A stretch of 64,000 nucleotides of DNA from Streptomyces purpureus. Its GTDB lineage: Bacteria > Actinomycetota > Actinomycetes > Streptomycetales > Streptomycetaceae. Under the pieces are notes generated by a model. It did not search any database. It saw only the letters and a program-made list of their open reading frames with translations, and was not told the DNA's origin. Below are positions 41,949 through 49,114 of this stretch, piece by piece. Numbering within the stretch: position 1 is the stretch's first letter; each line of letters begins with the position of its first letter. The stretch is from NCBI RefSeq assembly GCF_014648195.1, contig NZ_BMQQ01000014.1, positions 76,581 to 140,580 on the forward strand. Direction: 5' to 3'. The position numbers and the translations under genes were made by a program.

Positions 41949-41976
41949 GGCGCACATAGTAGGGCCTGCCAAGCGG

Positions 41977-41994
41977 AAACTAGCAGTGGTAATT
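41977..41994. promoter_or_regulatory. TetR operator between TetR and acyl-CoA dehydrogenase genes
   Basis: AAACTAGCAGTGGTAATT, imperfect palindrome lying 10 bp before the acyl-CoA dehydrogenase start and 28 bp before the TetR start. It shares the pattern AAACTA-CAG-G-TA-TT with 38441-38459. Confidence 0.7.
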
Positions 41995-42004
41995 AAAGGG
42001 GTGG

Positions 42005-43165
42005 GTGGCCGCCGTGGACCTGGAGCTGAGCGAAGAGCAGACCGCCGTGCGGCGGCTCGCCGAGGACTTCGTCGCGCGCGAGGTCACGCCGTACGCCGCC
42101 GCCTGGGACCGGGCCGAGGAGGTGGACCGGGCGATCGTGCGCAAGCTCGGCGGGGTCGGCTTCCTCGGTCTGACCGTCTCCGAGGAGTACGGCGGCTCCG
42201 GCGGCGACCATCTCTCGTACTGCCTGGTCACCGAGGAGCTCGGCCGCGGCGACTCCTCCGTGCGCGGCATCGTCTCCGTCTCCCTGGGGCTGGTTGCCAA
42301 GACCGTCGCCGCCTGGGGGAGTGAGGAGCAGAAGCGCGCCTGGCTGCCCCGGCTCACCGCGGGCGAGGCCCTCGGCTGCTTCGGCCTGACCGAGCCCGGT
42401 ACGGGATCCGACGCGGGCAGCCTCGCCACCCGCGCGGTCCGGGACGGCGGCGACTGGATGATCAACGGCTCGAAGATGTTCATCACCAACGGCACCTGGG
42501 CGGATGTCGTCCTGCTCTTCGCCCGTACCAACGACACCCCCGGCCCCAAGGGCGTCTCCGCCTTCCTCGTCCCCACCGACACGCCCGGCCTCACCCGCCG
42601 CACCATCCACGGCAAGCTCGGCCTGCGCGGCCAGGCCACCGCCGAGCTGGTCCTGGAGGGCGTACGGGTGCCGGACCGCGCCCTGCTGGGCCCCGAGGGC
42701 AAGGGCTTCTCGATCGCCATGTCCGCGCTGGCCAAGGGCCGGATGTCGGTCGCCGCCGGCTGCGTCGGCATTGCCCAGGCCGCCCTTGACGCCGCCGTAC
42801 GGTACGCCGGCGAACGCGAGCAGTTCGGCCGGTCCATCGCCCACCACCAGCTCGTCCAGGAGTTGATCAGCGACATCGCCGTCGACGTGGACGCGGCCCG
42901 GCTGCTCACCTGGCGCGTGGCCGACCTCGTCGACCGTGGCGAGGAGTTCGCGACGGCCGCCTCCAAGGCCAAGCTGTACGCATCCGAGGCCGCCGTCCGC
43001 TGTGCCAGCAACGCCCTCCAGGTCTACGGCGGCTACGGCTACATCGACGAGTACCCGGTCGGCAAGCTGCTGCGCGACGCGCGCGTGATGACCCTCTACG
43101 AGGGCACCAGCCAGATCCAGAAGCTGATCATCGGCCGCGCACTTACGGGCGTCTCCGCGTTCTGA
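42005..43165 (+). CDS. Acyl-CoA dehydrogenase
   Basis: 386 residues from GTG 42005 (AAAGGGG upstream). Typical ACAD: LELSEEQTAVRRLAEDFVAR, FGLTEPGTGSDAGS (FAD/substrate motif), GSKMFITNGTWAD, KLGLRGQATAELVLEGVRVP, REQFGRSIAHHQLVQELISD and the C-terminal VYGGYGYIDEYPVGKLLRDA with ARVMTLYEGTSQIQ, where the Glu of YEGTSQIQ is the likely catalytic base. It introduces the alpha-beta double bond of an acyl-CoA, passing electrons to ETF. A shared TetR site links it to the aldehyde/alcohol dehydrogenase operon, pointing to degradation of an alcohol via its acid. Confidence 0.93.
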   Translation: MAAVDLELSEEQTAVRRLAEDFVAREVTPYAAAWDRAEEVDRAIVRKLGGVGFLGLTVSEEYGGSGGDHLSYCLVTEELGRGDSSVRGIVSVSLGLVAKTVAAWGSEEQKRAWLPRLTAGEALGCFGLTEPGTGSDAGSLATRAVRDGGDWMINGSKMFITNGTWADVVLLFARTNDTPGPKGVSAFLVPTDTPGLTRRTIHGKLGLRGQATAELVLEGVRVPDRALLGPEGKGFSIAMSALAKGRMSVAAGCVGIAQAALDAAVRYAGEREQFGRSIAHHQLVQELISDIAVDVDAARLLTWRVADLVDRGEEFATAASKAKLYASEAAVRCASNALQVYGGYGYIDEYPVGKLLRDARVMTLYEGTSQIQKLIIGRALTGVSAF

Positions 43166-43263
43166 TCCGTGTGCTGAGCGATTGCGCGCTGCGGGGCGGG
43201 TTGAGTAGGGCATGAGTACGGGAGCGGATACCGATCCGGCCATTCCCGGCGGATCCTCGTCGC

Positions 43264-43551
43264 ATGAGCGACTCATCGGTCAAGCAGCAGAACACGGCGG
43301 CGTACTACATGCAGGCCGTCATCTCCTTCGGCCTCGCCCTCGGCGCCGTCGGTCTCGGCATCTTCAACCTGGACGCCGACGTCTGGGTCCGCGCCTTCCT
43401 CGCCATCGCGGTCCTCTACCTCACCACCTCCGCGTTCACCCTCGCCAAGGTCGTCCGGGACCGGCAGGAGGCCGGGTCGATCGTCAGCCGTGTCGACCAG
43501 GCCCGGCTGGAGAAGCTCCTCGCCGAGCACGACCCGTTCCAGAAGCTCTGA
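43264..43551 (+). CDS. YiaA/YiaB-type two-helix inner membrane protein
   Basis: 95 residues from ATG 43264. Two membrane helices (about 15-36 and 41-60; AVISFGLALGAVGLGIFNLD and AFLAIAVLYLTTSAFTLA) followed by a charged tail RQEAGSIVSRVDQARLEKLL. This matches the YiaA/B two-helix domain, of unknown function. It lies between acyl-CoA metabolism genes but 98 bp after the acyl-CoA dehydrogenase, so linkage is uncertain. Confidence 0.83.
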   Translation: MSDSSVKQQNTAAYYMQAVISFGLALGAVGLGIFNLDADVWVRAFLAIAVLYLTTSAFTLAKVVRDRQEAGSIVSRVDQARLEKLLAEHDPFQKL

Positions 43552-43560
43552 GCAAAGAGG

Positions 43561-43575
43561 CTAAGCGCTTGCTCA
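43561..43575. promoter_or_regulatory. Operator CTAAGCGCTTGCTCA upstream of TetR
   Basis: 15 bp identical to 44801-44815. Located 48 bp before the TetR ATG, with AAGCGCTT as its palindromic core; a further TGAGCAA at 43549-43555 pairs with its TTGCTCA. Confidence 0.75.
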
Positions 43576-43623
43576 CCGGCGTTGTATGGTGTTCGTCCTG
43601 CTGGACCTGAGAAGGGGCGAACC

Positions 43624-44250
43624 ATGACTGCGGCGGACGAGACGCCCGGCGGCGACGACACGCCGTGGGACGAGGTGGTCCCCGAGGCGGCCAGGAAGCT
43701 GCTTGTGGCCGCCGTCGAGGCGTTCGCCGAGCGCGGGTACCACGCGACGACCACCCGGGACATCGCGGGCCGGGCCGGGATGAGCCCGGCCGCGCTCTAC
43801 ATCCACTACAAGACCAAGGAAGAGCTGCTCCACCGCATCAGCCGGATCGGGCACGACAAGGCGCTGGAGATCCTGCAGGGCGCGGCGGACAGCGAGGGCA
43901 CGGCTGCCGAGCGGCTCGCCGCCGCCGTGCGGTCCTTCGTCCGCTGGCACGCCGGACGCCACGCCACCGCGCGCGTGGTGCAGTACGAACTCGACGCGCT
44001 CGGCGAGGAGCACCGCGCCGAGATCATGGAACTGCGCCGCAAGAGCGACGGCGTCGTGCGCCGCATCCTCAACGAGGGTGTCCAGGCGGGGGAGTTCGAT
44101 GTACCGGACGTGCCCGGCACCACCGTCGCGGTTCTCTCGCTCTGCATCGACGTGGCCCGCTGGTTCAACGTGGAGGGGCGCCGGACTCCGGACGAGGTCG
44201 GCGTGTTCTACGCCGACCTCGTGCTGCGGATGGTCGGGGCCACGAAGTAG
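43624..44250 (+). CDS. TetR-family regulator, acyl-CoA metabolism type
   Basis: 208 residues from ATG 43624 (AAGGGG 9 nt upstream). HTH about 18-66 (AARKLLVAAVEAFAERGYHA, TTRDIAGRAGMSPAALYIHY, TKEELLHRISRIGH), then a KstR2/FadR-like all-helical ligand domain (YELDALGEEHRAEIMELRR). The identical 15-bp site occurs before this gene and before the MaoC hydratase gene 1.2 kb away on the other strand, so it probably represses itself and MaoC, with an acyl-CoA as inducer (family inference). Confidence 0.88.
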   Translation: MTAADETPGGDDTPWDEVVPEAARKLLVAAVEAFAERGYHATTTRDIAGRAGMSPAALYIHYKTKEELLHRISRIGHDKALEILQGAADSEGTAAERLAAAVRSFVRWHAGRHATARVVQYELDALGEEHRAEIMELRRKSDGVVRRILNEGVQAGEFDVPDVPGTTVAVLSLCIDVARWFNVEGRRTPDEVGVFYADLVLRMVGATK

Positions 44251-44292
44251 CGCCCCCGCTGCCGATTCGTACGGCCCGGAAGGAGCAGCGGC

Positions 44293-44754
44293 TCAGAAGT
44301 AGTAGCGGGACACCGACTCCGCGACGCAGACCGGCTTGTCGCCGCCCTCGCGTTCCACGGTCACCTTCGCCGTCACCTGCACCCCGCCGCCGGCCTCCTC
44401 GACCCCCGTCAGGAGCGCGGTGGCGCGCAGCCGGGAGCCGACCGGCACGGGCGCGGGGAAACGCACCTTCTCCGTGCCGTAGTTGATGCCCATCTTCATG
44501 CCTTCGACCCGCATGATCTGCGGAACGAACGTCGGCAGCAGGGACAGCGTCAGATAGCCGTGCGCGATGGTCCTGCCGAACGGCCCGGCCGCCGCGCGCT
44601 GCGGGTCCACATGGATCCACTGATGGTCGCCGGTGGCGTCCGCGAACAGATCGATCCGCTTCTGGTCGACCTCCAGCCAGTCGCTGTGCCCCAACTGCTC
44701 GCCGACGGCGGCGCGCAGCTCCTCGGCGGAGGTGAAGATCCTCGGCTCGGCCAT
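44293..44754 (-). CDS. MaoC-family (R)-specific enoyl-CoA hydratase
   Basis: 153 residues from ATG 44754 (AGGGAC upstream). The hot-dog fold hydratase-2 motif is clear: FADATGDHQWIHVDPQRAA (catalytic Asp and His) and GRTIAHGYLTLSLLP, then YGTEKVRFPAPVPVGSRLRA. It adds water to 2-enoyl-CoA giving (R)-3-hydroxyacyl-CoA. An operator identical to that of the nearby TetR lies 47 bp before the start. The longer frame to 45372 is only antisense of soxR. Confidence 0.92.
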   Translation of the reverse strand: MAEPRIFTSAEELRAAVGEQLGHSDWLEVDQKRIDLFADATGDHQWIHVDPQRAAAGPFGRTIAHGYLTLSLLPTFVPQIMRVEGMKMGINYGTEKVRFPAPVPVGSRLRATALLTGVEEAGGGVQVTAKVTVEREGGDKPVCVAESVSRYYF

Positions 44755-44800
44755 GTCCCTGCTCCCTGCCTCTCGCACACGGTGTCTCCGCAAGGCGCTG

Positions 44801-44815
44801 TCTAAGCGCTTGCTC
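44801..44815. promoter_or_regulatory. Operator CTAAGCGCTTGCTCA upstream of MaoC gene
   Basis: Identical to 43561-43575, 47 bp upstream of the MaoC start on the reverse strand and 54 bp upstream of soxR on the forward strand. Confidence 0.75.
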
Positions 44816-44868
44816 AGCATGTGGGCTGTGCGGCCGTCTGTCAACGGAAGGGCAGTAGGGTTCGAGGG

Positions 44869-45339
44869 GTGCCGCAGATTCCAGAGAAGATCCACGAACT
44901 CACGGTCGGCCAGCTGTCCGCGCGCAGCGGCGCGGCGGTGTCGGCCCTGCACTTCTACGAGTCCAAGGGCCTGATCAGCAGCCGCCGCACGAGCGGCAAC
45001 CAGCGCCGCTACAGCCGTGACGCGCTGCGCCGCGTCGCGTTCGTGCGGGCCGCCCAGCGCGTCGGCATCCCGCTCGCGACCATCCGGGCCGCACTCGCCG
45101 AACTCCCCGAGGAGCGCACCCCCACCCACGAGGACTGGGCGCGGCTCTCCGAGACGTGGCGCTCCGAGCTCGACGAACGTATCAAGCAGCTCGGCCGCCT
45201 CCGCGACCATCTCACCGACTGCATCGGATGCGGCTGTCTCTCCCTGGACACCTGTGTCCTGTCCAACCCCGACGACGTCTTCGGTGAACGCCTCACCGGC
45301 TCCCGCCTGCTCCCCGAGCGGCGCCCCGCCACCACGTGA
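44869..45339 (+). CDS. soxR: Redox-sensing MerR-family activator SoxR
   Basis: 156 residues from GTG 44869 (MPQIPEKIHELTVGQLSARS). N-terminal MerR HTH (SGAAVSALHFYESKGLISSR, SGNQRRYSRDALRRVAFV), a dimerisation helix, and the [2Fe-2S] Cys set CIGCGCLSLDTC (C-x2-C-x-C-x5-C) that defines SoxR. Oxidation of the cluster by redox-active compounds switches on target genes. In Streptomyces SoxR responds to the organism's own pigments such as actinorhodin and controls oxidoreductases and exporters located elsewhere. No typical target lies adjacent. Confidence 0.95.
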   Translation: MPQIPEKIHELTVGQLSARSGAAVSALHFYESKGLISSRRTSGNQRRYSRDALRRVAFVRAAQRVGIPLATIRAALAELPEERTPTHEDWARLSETWRSELDERIKQLGRLRDHLTDCIGCGCLSLDTCVLSNPDDVFGERLTGSRLLPERRPATT

Positions 45340-45405
45340 GCGAGTGAGAGGCCGCCCACGGGAGCCCACCACCCCCGTGGGCGGGCCCCCGTGGCCGACC
45401 GGTCC

Positions 45406-46491
45406 TCACTCGTACTCGGTGCCGCCCTTACGGGTCAGATAGGCCGGGCTGACGGCCTTCGCGATGGCCCGTCCCCCCACCACCCGGCTGTACCGCTCCA
45501 CGGCCGGGCGTATCACCACGCCCTCCCGCAGATGCAGTTCACGCCCGGACACCGTCTCGCGTCCGCTCGCCAGCTCCAGTACCGTCTCCCGGTCGTACGG
45601 CCCCGCGTACAGCTGGGGCACCAGAGGCAGCACCCCGCCCAGCGACTCCACCAGCTCGCTCAGCTCCGCCGGAGCGAGCCAGCGGACCTGCCCGTCGATC
45701 TCGGCCGAGATGTCGAAGACCGCGTAACCCAGCGTCTCCCGGCGGCCGTCGGCGCCGTACGCCAGATCCTGCACCCCCGCGCCGTACACCTCGCCGAACA
45801 CGCCCACCCGCGTCGCGCCGAGCCGCTCCGCGATACGGGCCGCCACCTCCGGCACGCCGTGGCCGTGCACCGCCCGCCAGTACAGATTGCGCGGGTCCTC
45901 CTTGAGCGCGAGCCCCTTGGCCCCGAACCCCTTGGAGGAGACGAACACCCTCTTGTCGTCCACGACGTACGTCAGCAGGCACGCCGTGCCGTGCAGCTTC
46001 TCGGTCAGCACGACCGGCTCGCCGGGCTCGAAGATCCCCGGATAGCGCTGCAGGTTCTCGATGTCGACCCAGGGCAGCAGATCCGTCGCCTGCTCCACGT
46101 CCCCGCTCATCGACGTCGGTATCGGCGGAACCCACTTCGTGATCCCCAGCACCTCCGCGAAGTCGGTGCCCTCGGCGGCCGCCCGCGTCAGGTCCACCCC
46201 GTCGAGCGCCTTGGGGCGGCAGACGATGCCCTGCGACAGCTCACCGCGCAGCCGCACCGCCTTGACCCGGTCGGACGCCTTCCCCGCGAGGCGGCCGGTG
46301 AGCCCCAGCTCGTCGACGAGCGCGGCGGGCAGGACCGCCTGCTCGGGGATGTACACGGCGGCATCACCACTGCGGTACGCACCCTTGGCGACGATCGCGC
46401 GGTAGAGGCCGACCTGGGCCAGCTCCAGGGCATCGGCGTTGGGATGGTCGTGAACGGTCAGCAGTTCGGCGGTGACGCGCAGCGTCGACAT
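45406..46491 (-). CDS. ATP-dependent RNA ligase (Rnl5/DraRnl type)
   Basis: 361 residues from ATG 46491. The N-terminal 90 or so residues form an OB-like module (MSTLRVTAELLTVHDHPNAD, ALELAQVGLYRAIVAKG), followed by a nucleotidyltransferase domain with motif I LTEKLHGTACLL (Lys adenylation site), motif III-like GVFGEVYGAGVQDLAYG, motif IV EGVVIRP and motif V AIAKAVSPAYL. An OB fold placed before the ligase core is the hallmark of the Deinococcus DraRnl group, which seals 3'-OH nicks in duplexes where the 3' side is RNA. It is the first gene of its strand here and has no RtcB, RtcA or kinase partner nearby. Confidence 0.85.
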   Translation of the reverse strand: MSTLRVTAELLTVHDHPNADALELAQVGLYRAIVAKGAYRSGDAAVYIPEQAVLPAALVDELGLTGRLAGKASDRVKAVRLRGELSQGIVCRPKALDGVDLTRAAAEGTDFAEVLGITKWVPPIPTSMSGDVEQATDLLPWVDIENLQRYPGIFEPGEPVVLTEKLHGTACLLTYVVDDKRVFVSSKGFGAKGLALKEDPRNLYWRAVHGHGVPEVAARIAERLGATRVGVFGEVYGAGVQDLAYGADGRRETLGYAVFDISAEIDGQVRWLAPAELSELVESLGGVLPLVPQLYAGPYDRETVLELASGRETVSGRELHLREGVVIRPAVERYSRVVGGRAIAKAVSPAYLTRKGGTEYE

Positions 46492-46672
46492 GTCAGGCTC
46501 CTCGGTCGTGTTTCATCGCCCCCACCTTCTCCGGCGGCGAACCGCTGGAGCCATCGATTTAGCGACTGGTAGCCTCCCTGGCCGCCGCCGCCAACTCGCG
46601 TTGGGCGCAACACGGACGATGGTGCCAGGCGCCACTGACAACGCCCTCGCCGTCGGCCACCCGGGCTTCCGC

Positions 46673-47080
46673 TCAGGCGGGGACGGGCTCCCGGCCGGTG
46701 TTGTCGAAGGGTGGGTACGTCCGGCTGCCCATGCGCTCGGCCGCGTCGATGTAGTCGGCGAGAGCCTCGCGTGACTGCGCGAGCCTGGCCATCTGCTCGT
46801 CCAGTCGCCCAAGCCGCGCCCGCATCGCGGCCAGCAACTCAGGACACCCCAGCAGCTCAGGGGCCTCACCGACCGCACAGGGCAGTAGGTACGCGATGTC
46901 CTCCGACGACAGACCGGCACCCAGCAGGTGCCGGATCTGCCTCACCCTCAGCACGGCGCTCTCGTCGTACTCGCGGTAGCCGTTCGCGCCGCGCTCCGCC
47001 TCCAGGAGGCCCTGGGCCTCGTAGTAGCGCAACTGGTGGGCGTTGACGCCCGTCCGGCGGCTGAGTTCCCCGATCCGCAT
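46673..47080 (-). CDS. MerR-family regulator
   Basis: 135 residues from ATG 47080 (GCGAGG upstream). HTH MRIGELSRRTGVNAHQLRYY, ANGYREYDESAVLRVRQIRH, then the dimerisation helix LARLGRLDEQMARLAQ. Two Cys are present (LPCAVG and LLGCPEL) but not a known metal motif. It is divergent from the imine-reductase-like gene with 49 bp between starts, and the gap holds a TTGACC element followed by an imperfect dyad with long spacing, the classic MerR-activated promoter layout. It therefore likely activates that neighbour. Confidence 0.87.
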   Translation of the reverse strand: MRIGELSRRTGVNAHQLRYYEAQGLLEAERGANGYREYDESAVLRVRQIRHLLGAGLSSEDIAYLLPCAVGEAPELLGCPELLAAMRARLGRLDEQMARLAQSREALADYIDAAERMGSRTYPPFDNTGREPVPA

Positions 47081-47091
47081 CAAAACCTCGC

Positions 47092-47122
47092 TTGACCTTC
47101 ACACCGGTATCAACGTTGACGA
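47092..47122 (+). promoter_or_regulatory. MerR-type promoter/operator for the imine-reductase-like gene
   Basis: TTGACC at 47092-47097, then an imperfect dyad centred between ACACC and GGTAT (9 of 14 paired positions over 47092-47119). Spacing to the ATG at 47130 is short, so the mRNA may be leaderless. Confidence 0.55.
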
Positions 47123-47129
47123 TGCTGCC

Positions 47130-48014
47130 ATGACCAACAAAACCGACACACCCGTGACCGTCATCGGGCTCGGCCTGATGGGGCAGGCGCTCGCCGGCGC
47201 GTTCCTGAAGGCCGGGCATCCCACCACCGTGTGGAACCGTACAGCCGCCAAGGCCGACCAACTGGTCGACCAGGGCGCACAGTTGGCGCCGTCGGTCGGC
47301 GACGCCCTCAAGGCGGGCCCCCTGACGATCATCTGCCTCACCGACTACCAGGCCGTGCGCGAGCTGCTCGGCGCGGCCGACGCCGAGCTGGACGGCACGA
47401 CACTGATCAACCTGACCTCGGGCGACTCGGCCCAGGCCCGGGAGACCGCCCAATGGGCCGAGCAGCGCGGCGCCCACTATCTGGACGGCGCCATCATGGC
47501 CGTCCCGCCGGCCATCGGCACCGCCGAGGCGATGATCCTGCACAGCGGACCAAAGCCGTACTTCGAGGCCCACAAGTCAACTCTCGACGCGCTCGGCACG
47601 GTCACCCACCTCGGTGCGGACCATGGTCTGGCGTCCCTGTACGACGTGGCCGGTCTGGCCATGATGTGGAGCGTCCTGAACGCCTGGCTCCAGGGCACGG
47701 CCCTGCTGAAGACCGCCGGTGTCGACGCGGCGACGTACGCGCCGTTCGCGCGGCAGATCGCCGAGGGCGTGGCGACATGGCTGCCGGGGTACGCCGAGCA
47801 GATCGACCGCGGGTCCTTCCCCGCCGAGGTGTCGGCGCTGGAGACCGACGCGCGGGCGATGGCGCACCTGATCGAGGAGAGCGAGGCGGTGGGCGTCAAC
47901 GCCGAACTGCCGAAGCTGTTCAAGGCGATGGCCGACCGTGCGATCGCCGCCGGACACGGCGGGGAGCAGTATCCCGTACTGATCGAGGAGTTCGGCAAGC
48001 CCGGCACCGACTGA
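47130..48014 (+). CDS. NADPH-dependent imine reductase-like oxidoreductase
   Basis: 294 residues from ATG 47130. N-terminal Rossmann domain VTVIGLGLMGQALAGAFLKA, VWNRTAAKADQLV, and a C-terminal helical dimerisation domain with GADHGLASLYDVAGLAMMW, the segment carrying the active-site Asp/Tyr in imine reductases of the beta-hydroxyacid dehydrogenase superfamily. Length fits imine reductases rather than 6-phosphogluconate dehydrogenase. These enzymes reduce cyclic imines; the natural substrate is usually unknown. It is probably switched on by the divergent MerR protein. Confidence 0.82.
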   Translation: MTNKTDTPVTVIGLGLMGQALAGAFLKAGHPTTVWNRTAAKADQLVDQGAQLAPSVGDALKAGPLTIICLTDYQAVRELLGAADAELDGTTLINLTSGDSAQARETAQWAEQRGAHYLDGAIMAVPPAIGTAEAMILHSGPKPYFEAHKSTLDALGTVTHLGADHGLASLYDVAGLAMMWSVLNAWLQGTALLKTAGVDAATYAPFARQIAEGVATWLPGYAEQIDRGSFPAEVSALETDARAMAHLIEESEAVGVNAELPKLFKAMADRAIAAGHGGEQYPVLIEEFGKPGTD

Positions 48015-48297
48015 CCGGGCGGGCGGGTGCACCGCAGGGGTACGTGCCACGATCCCGCGTCGGAGTGCACGTGTCACAGTTCACGCGTCACGCATCACGG
48101 TGCACGCGGCGCCGGTGCGCCGTGGCGTACGTTCCACGGGCCCCGCGTCACAGCGCAGTGTCACGGTGCACGCGGCGCGCCGTCATCCGGTGCGTCGGCA
48201 CCGTGGACGTGGGGGCGCGCCGACGCCGTCGCCCGCCCCCACGCCGTACCGCTCGCGGCCCATGCCGCACCGCCCCCGTTCCGTGCCGTGCGGCGCC
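48015..48297. other. Repeat-bearing interval without gene
   Basis: 283 bp between convergent stops. It holds many copies of the short word tcacg/cgtga, including an 18-bp direct repeat listed separately. Frames covering it show no coding character. Confidence 0.5.
48095..48178. repeat. 18-bp direct repeat in the interval
   Basis: TCACGGTGCACGCGGCGC occurs exactly at 48095-48112 and 48161-48178, 66 bp apart. Confidence 0.75.
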
Positions 48298-48945
48298 TCA
48301 CGCCACCGACGCCAGCTCCTTGCGCAGCGAGAGCGGTGCCCGCTCCGCCGCGTCCGGGTCCGTCAGGGCCTTGGCCCGTGCCAGGGCGCGGGAGGTCAGG
48401 ACCGGCTGCGGCACGAGCACGCCGCAGCCCTCGCAGACCGGCCCGAACCATGGTTCGCCCGTCAGGTCGGGCCGCCAGACGATCCGGGTCCCGGCGCACA
48501 CCGGGCAGTGTTCCCCGGGCGCCGCCTCCAGCGCGCCGATCAGCCGGCGCAGCACCTCTCCGAGTGGCTCGGCGGGATGCACCGCCGGATCGTCGCACCG
48601 GGCCACCCCGTTGCCGCCCCATGTGCGTCGGTGCCAGTCGTCGAAGACTCCGGGGCGCCGCAGACCCTCGTGCTTCTCACGCCTGCGCCTCGCCGCGAAG
48701 TCCTTCTCGTAGGCGAGCCATACGGCCCGCGCGTCTTCCAGTTCGTCGAGCGCGGCCACCAGCCGCGCCGGATCAGGCTCCCGGTCCTCGGGCCCGAACC
48801 CATGCCTCACGCACAGGTGGTCCCAGGTCGCCCGGTGCCCGTAGGGAGCGAACCGCTCCAGGCACTTGCGCAGCGAATACCTCCGCAGCGCCAGATCGCA
48901 CCCCGGATCACGCACCTGTCTCGCAAGACTCCGGAAACCGGCCAT
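48298..48945 (-). CDS. Conserved hypothetical protein with zinc-ribbon-like Cys pairs
   Basis: 215 residues from ATG 48945. N-terminal two thirds are helical and Arg-rich (MAGFRSLARQVRDPGCDLAL, HLCVRHGFGPEDREPDPARL, KDFAARRRREKHEG). The C-terminal part has CPVCAGTRIVW and PVCEGCGVLVPQP, two C-x2-C pairs about 25 residues apart, so it probably binds zinc. No catalytic motif is seen. It may bind nucleic acid or protein; function is not known. Stand-alone gene: 169 bp separate it from the upstream hydrolase-like gene on the same strand. Confidence 0.7.
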   Translation of the reverse strand: MAGFRSLARQVRDPGCDLALRRYSLRKCLERFAPYGHRATWDHLCVRHGFGPEDREPDPARLVAALDELEDARAVWLAYEKDFAARRRREKHEGLRRPGVFDDWHRRTWGGNGVARCDDPAVHPAEPLGEVLRRLIGALEAAPGEHCPVCAGTRIVWRPDLTGEPWFGPVCEGCGVLVPQPVLTSRALARAKALTDPDAAERAPLSLRKELASVA

Positions 48946-49114
48946 CGCACTGCCACCTCCGTCGCTGGTACTTCGGCGTCAAGGGATGGACGTACGGGCG
49001 CGCCAACTTGTTCCATCGAAAATCCGATGGGGCCCATAAGGGCCTGAGACGGTCGGTCCGTGGCCTGTCCCCGACTGTCCGCGCCTACCCGGACCCGTCC
49101 GGGCCTACCCTCGC

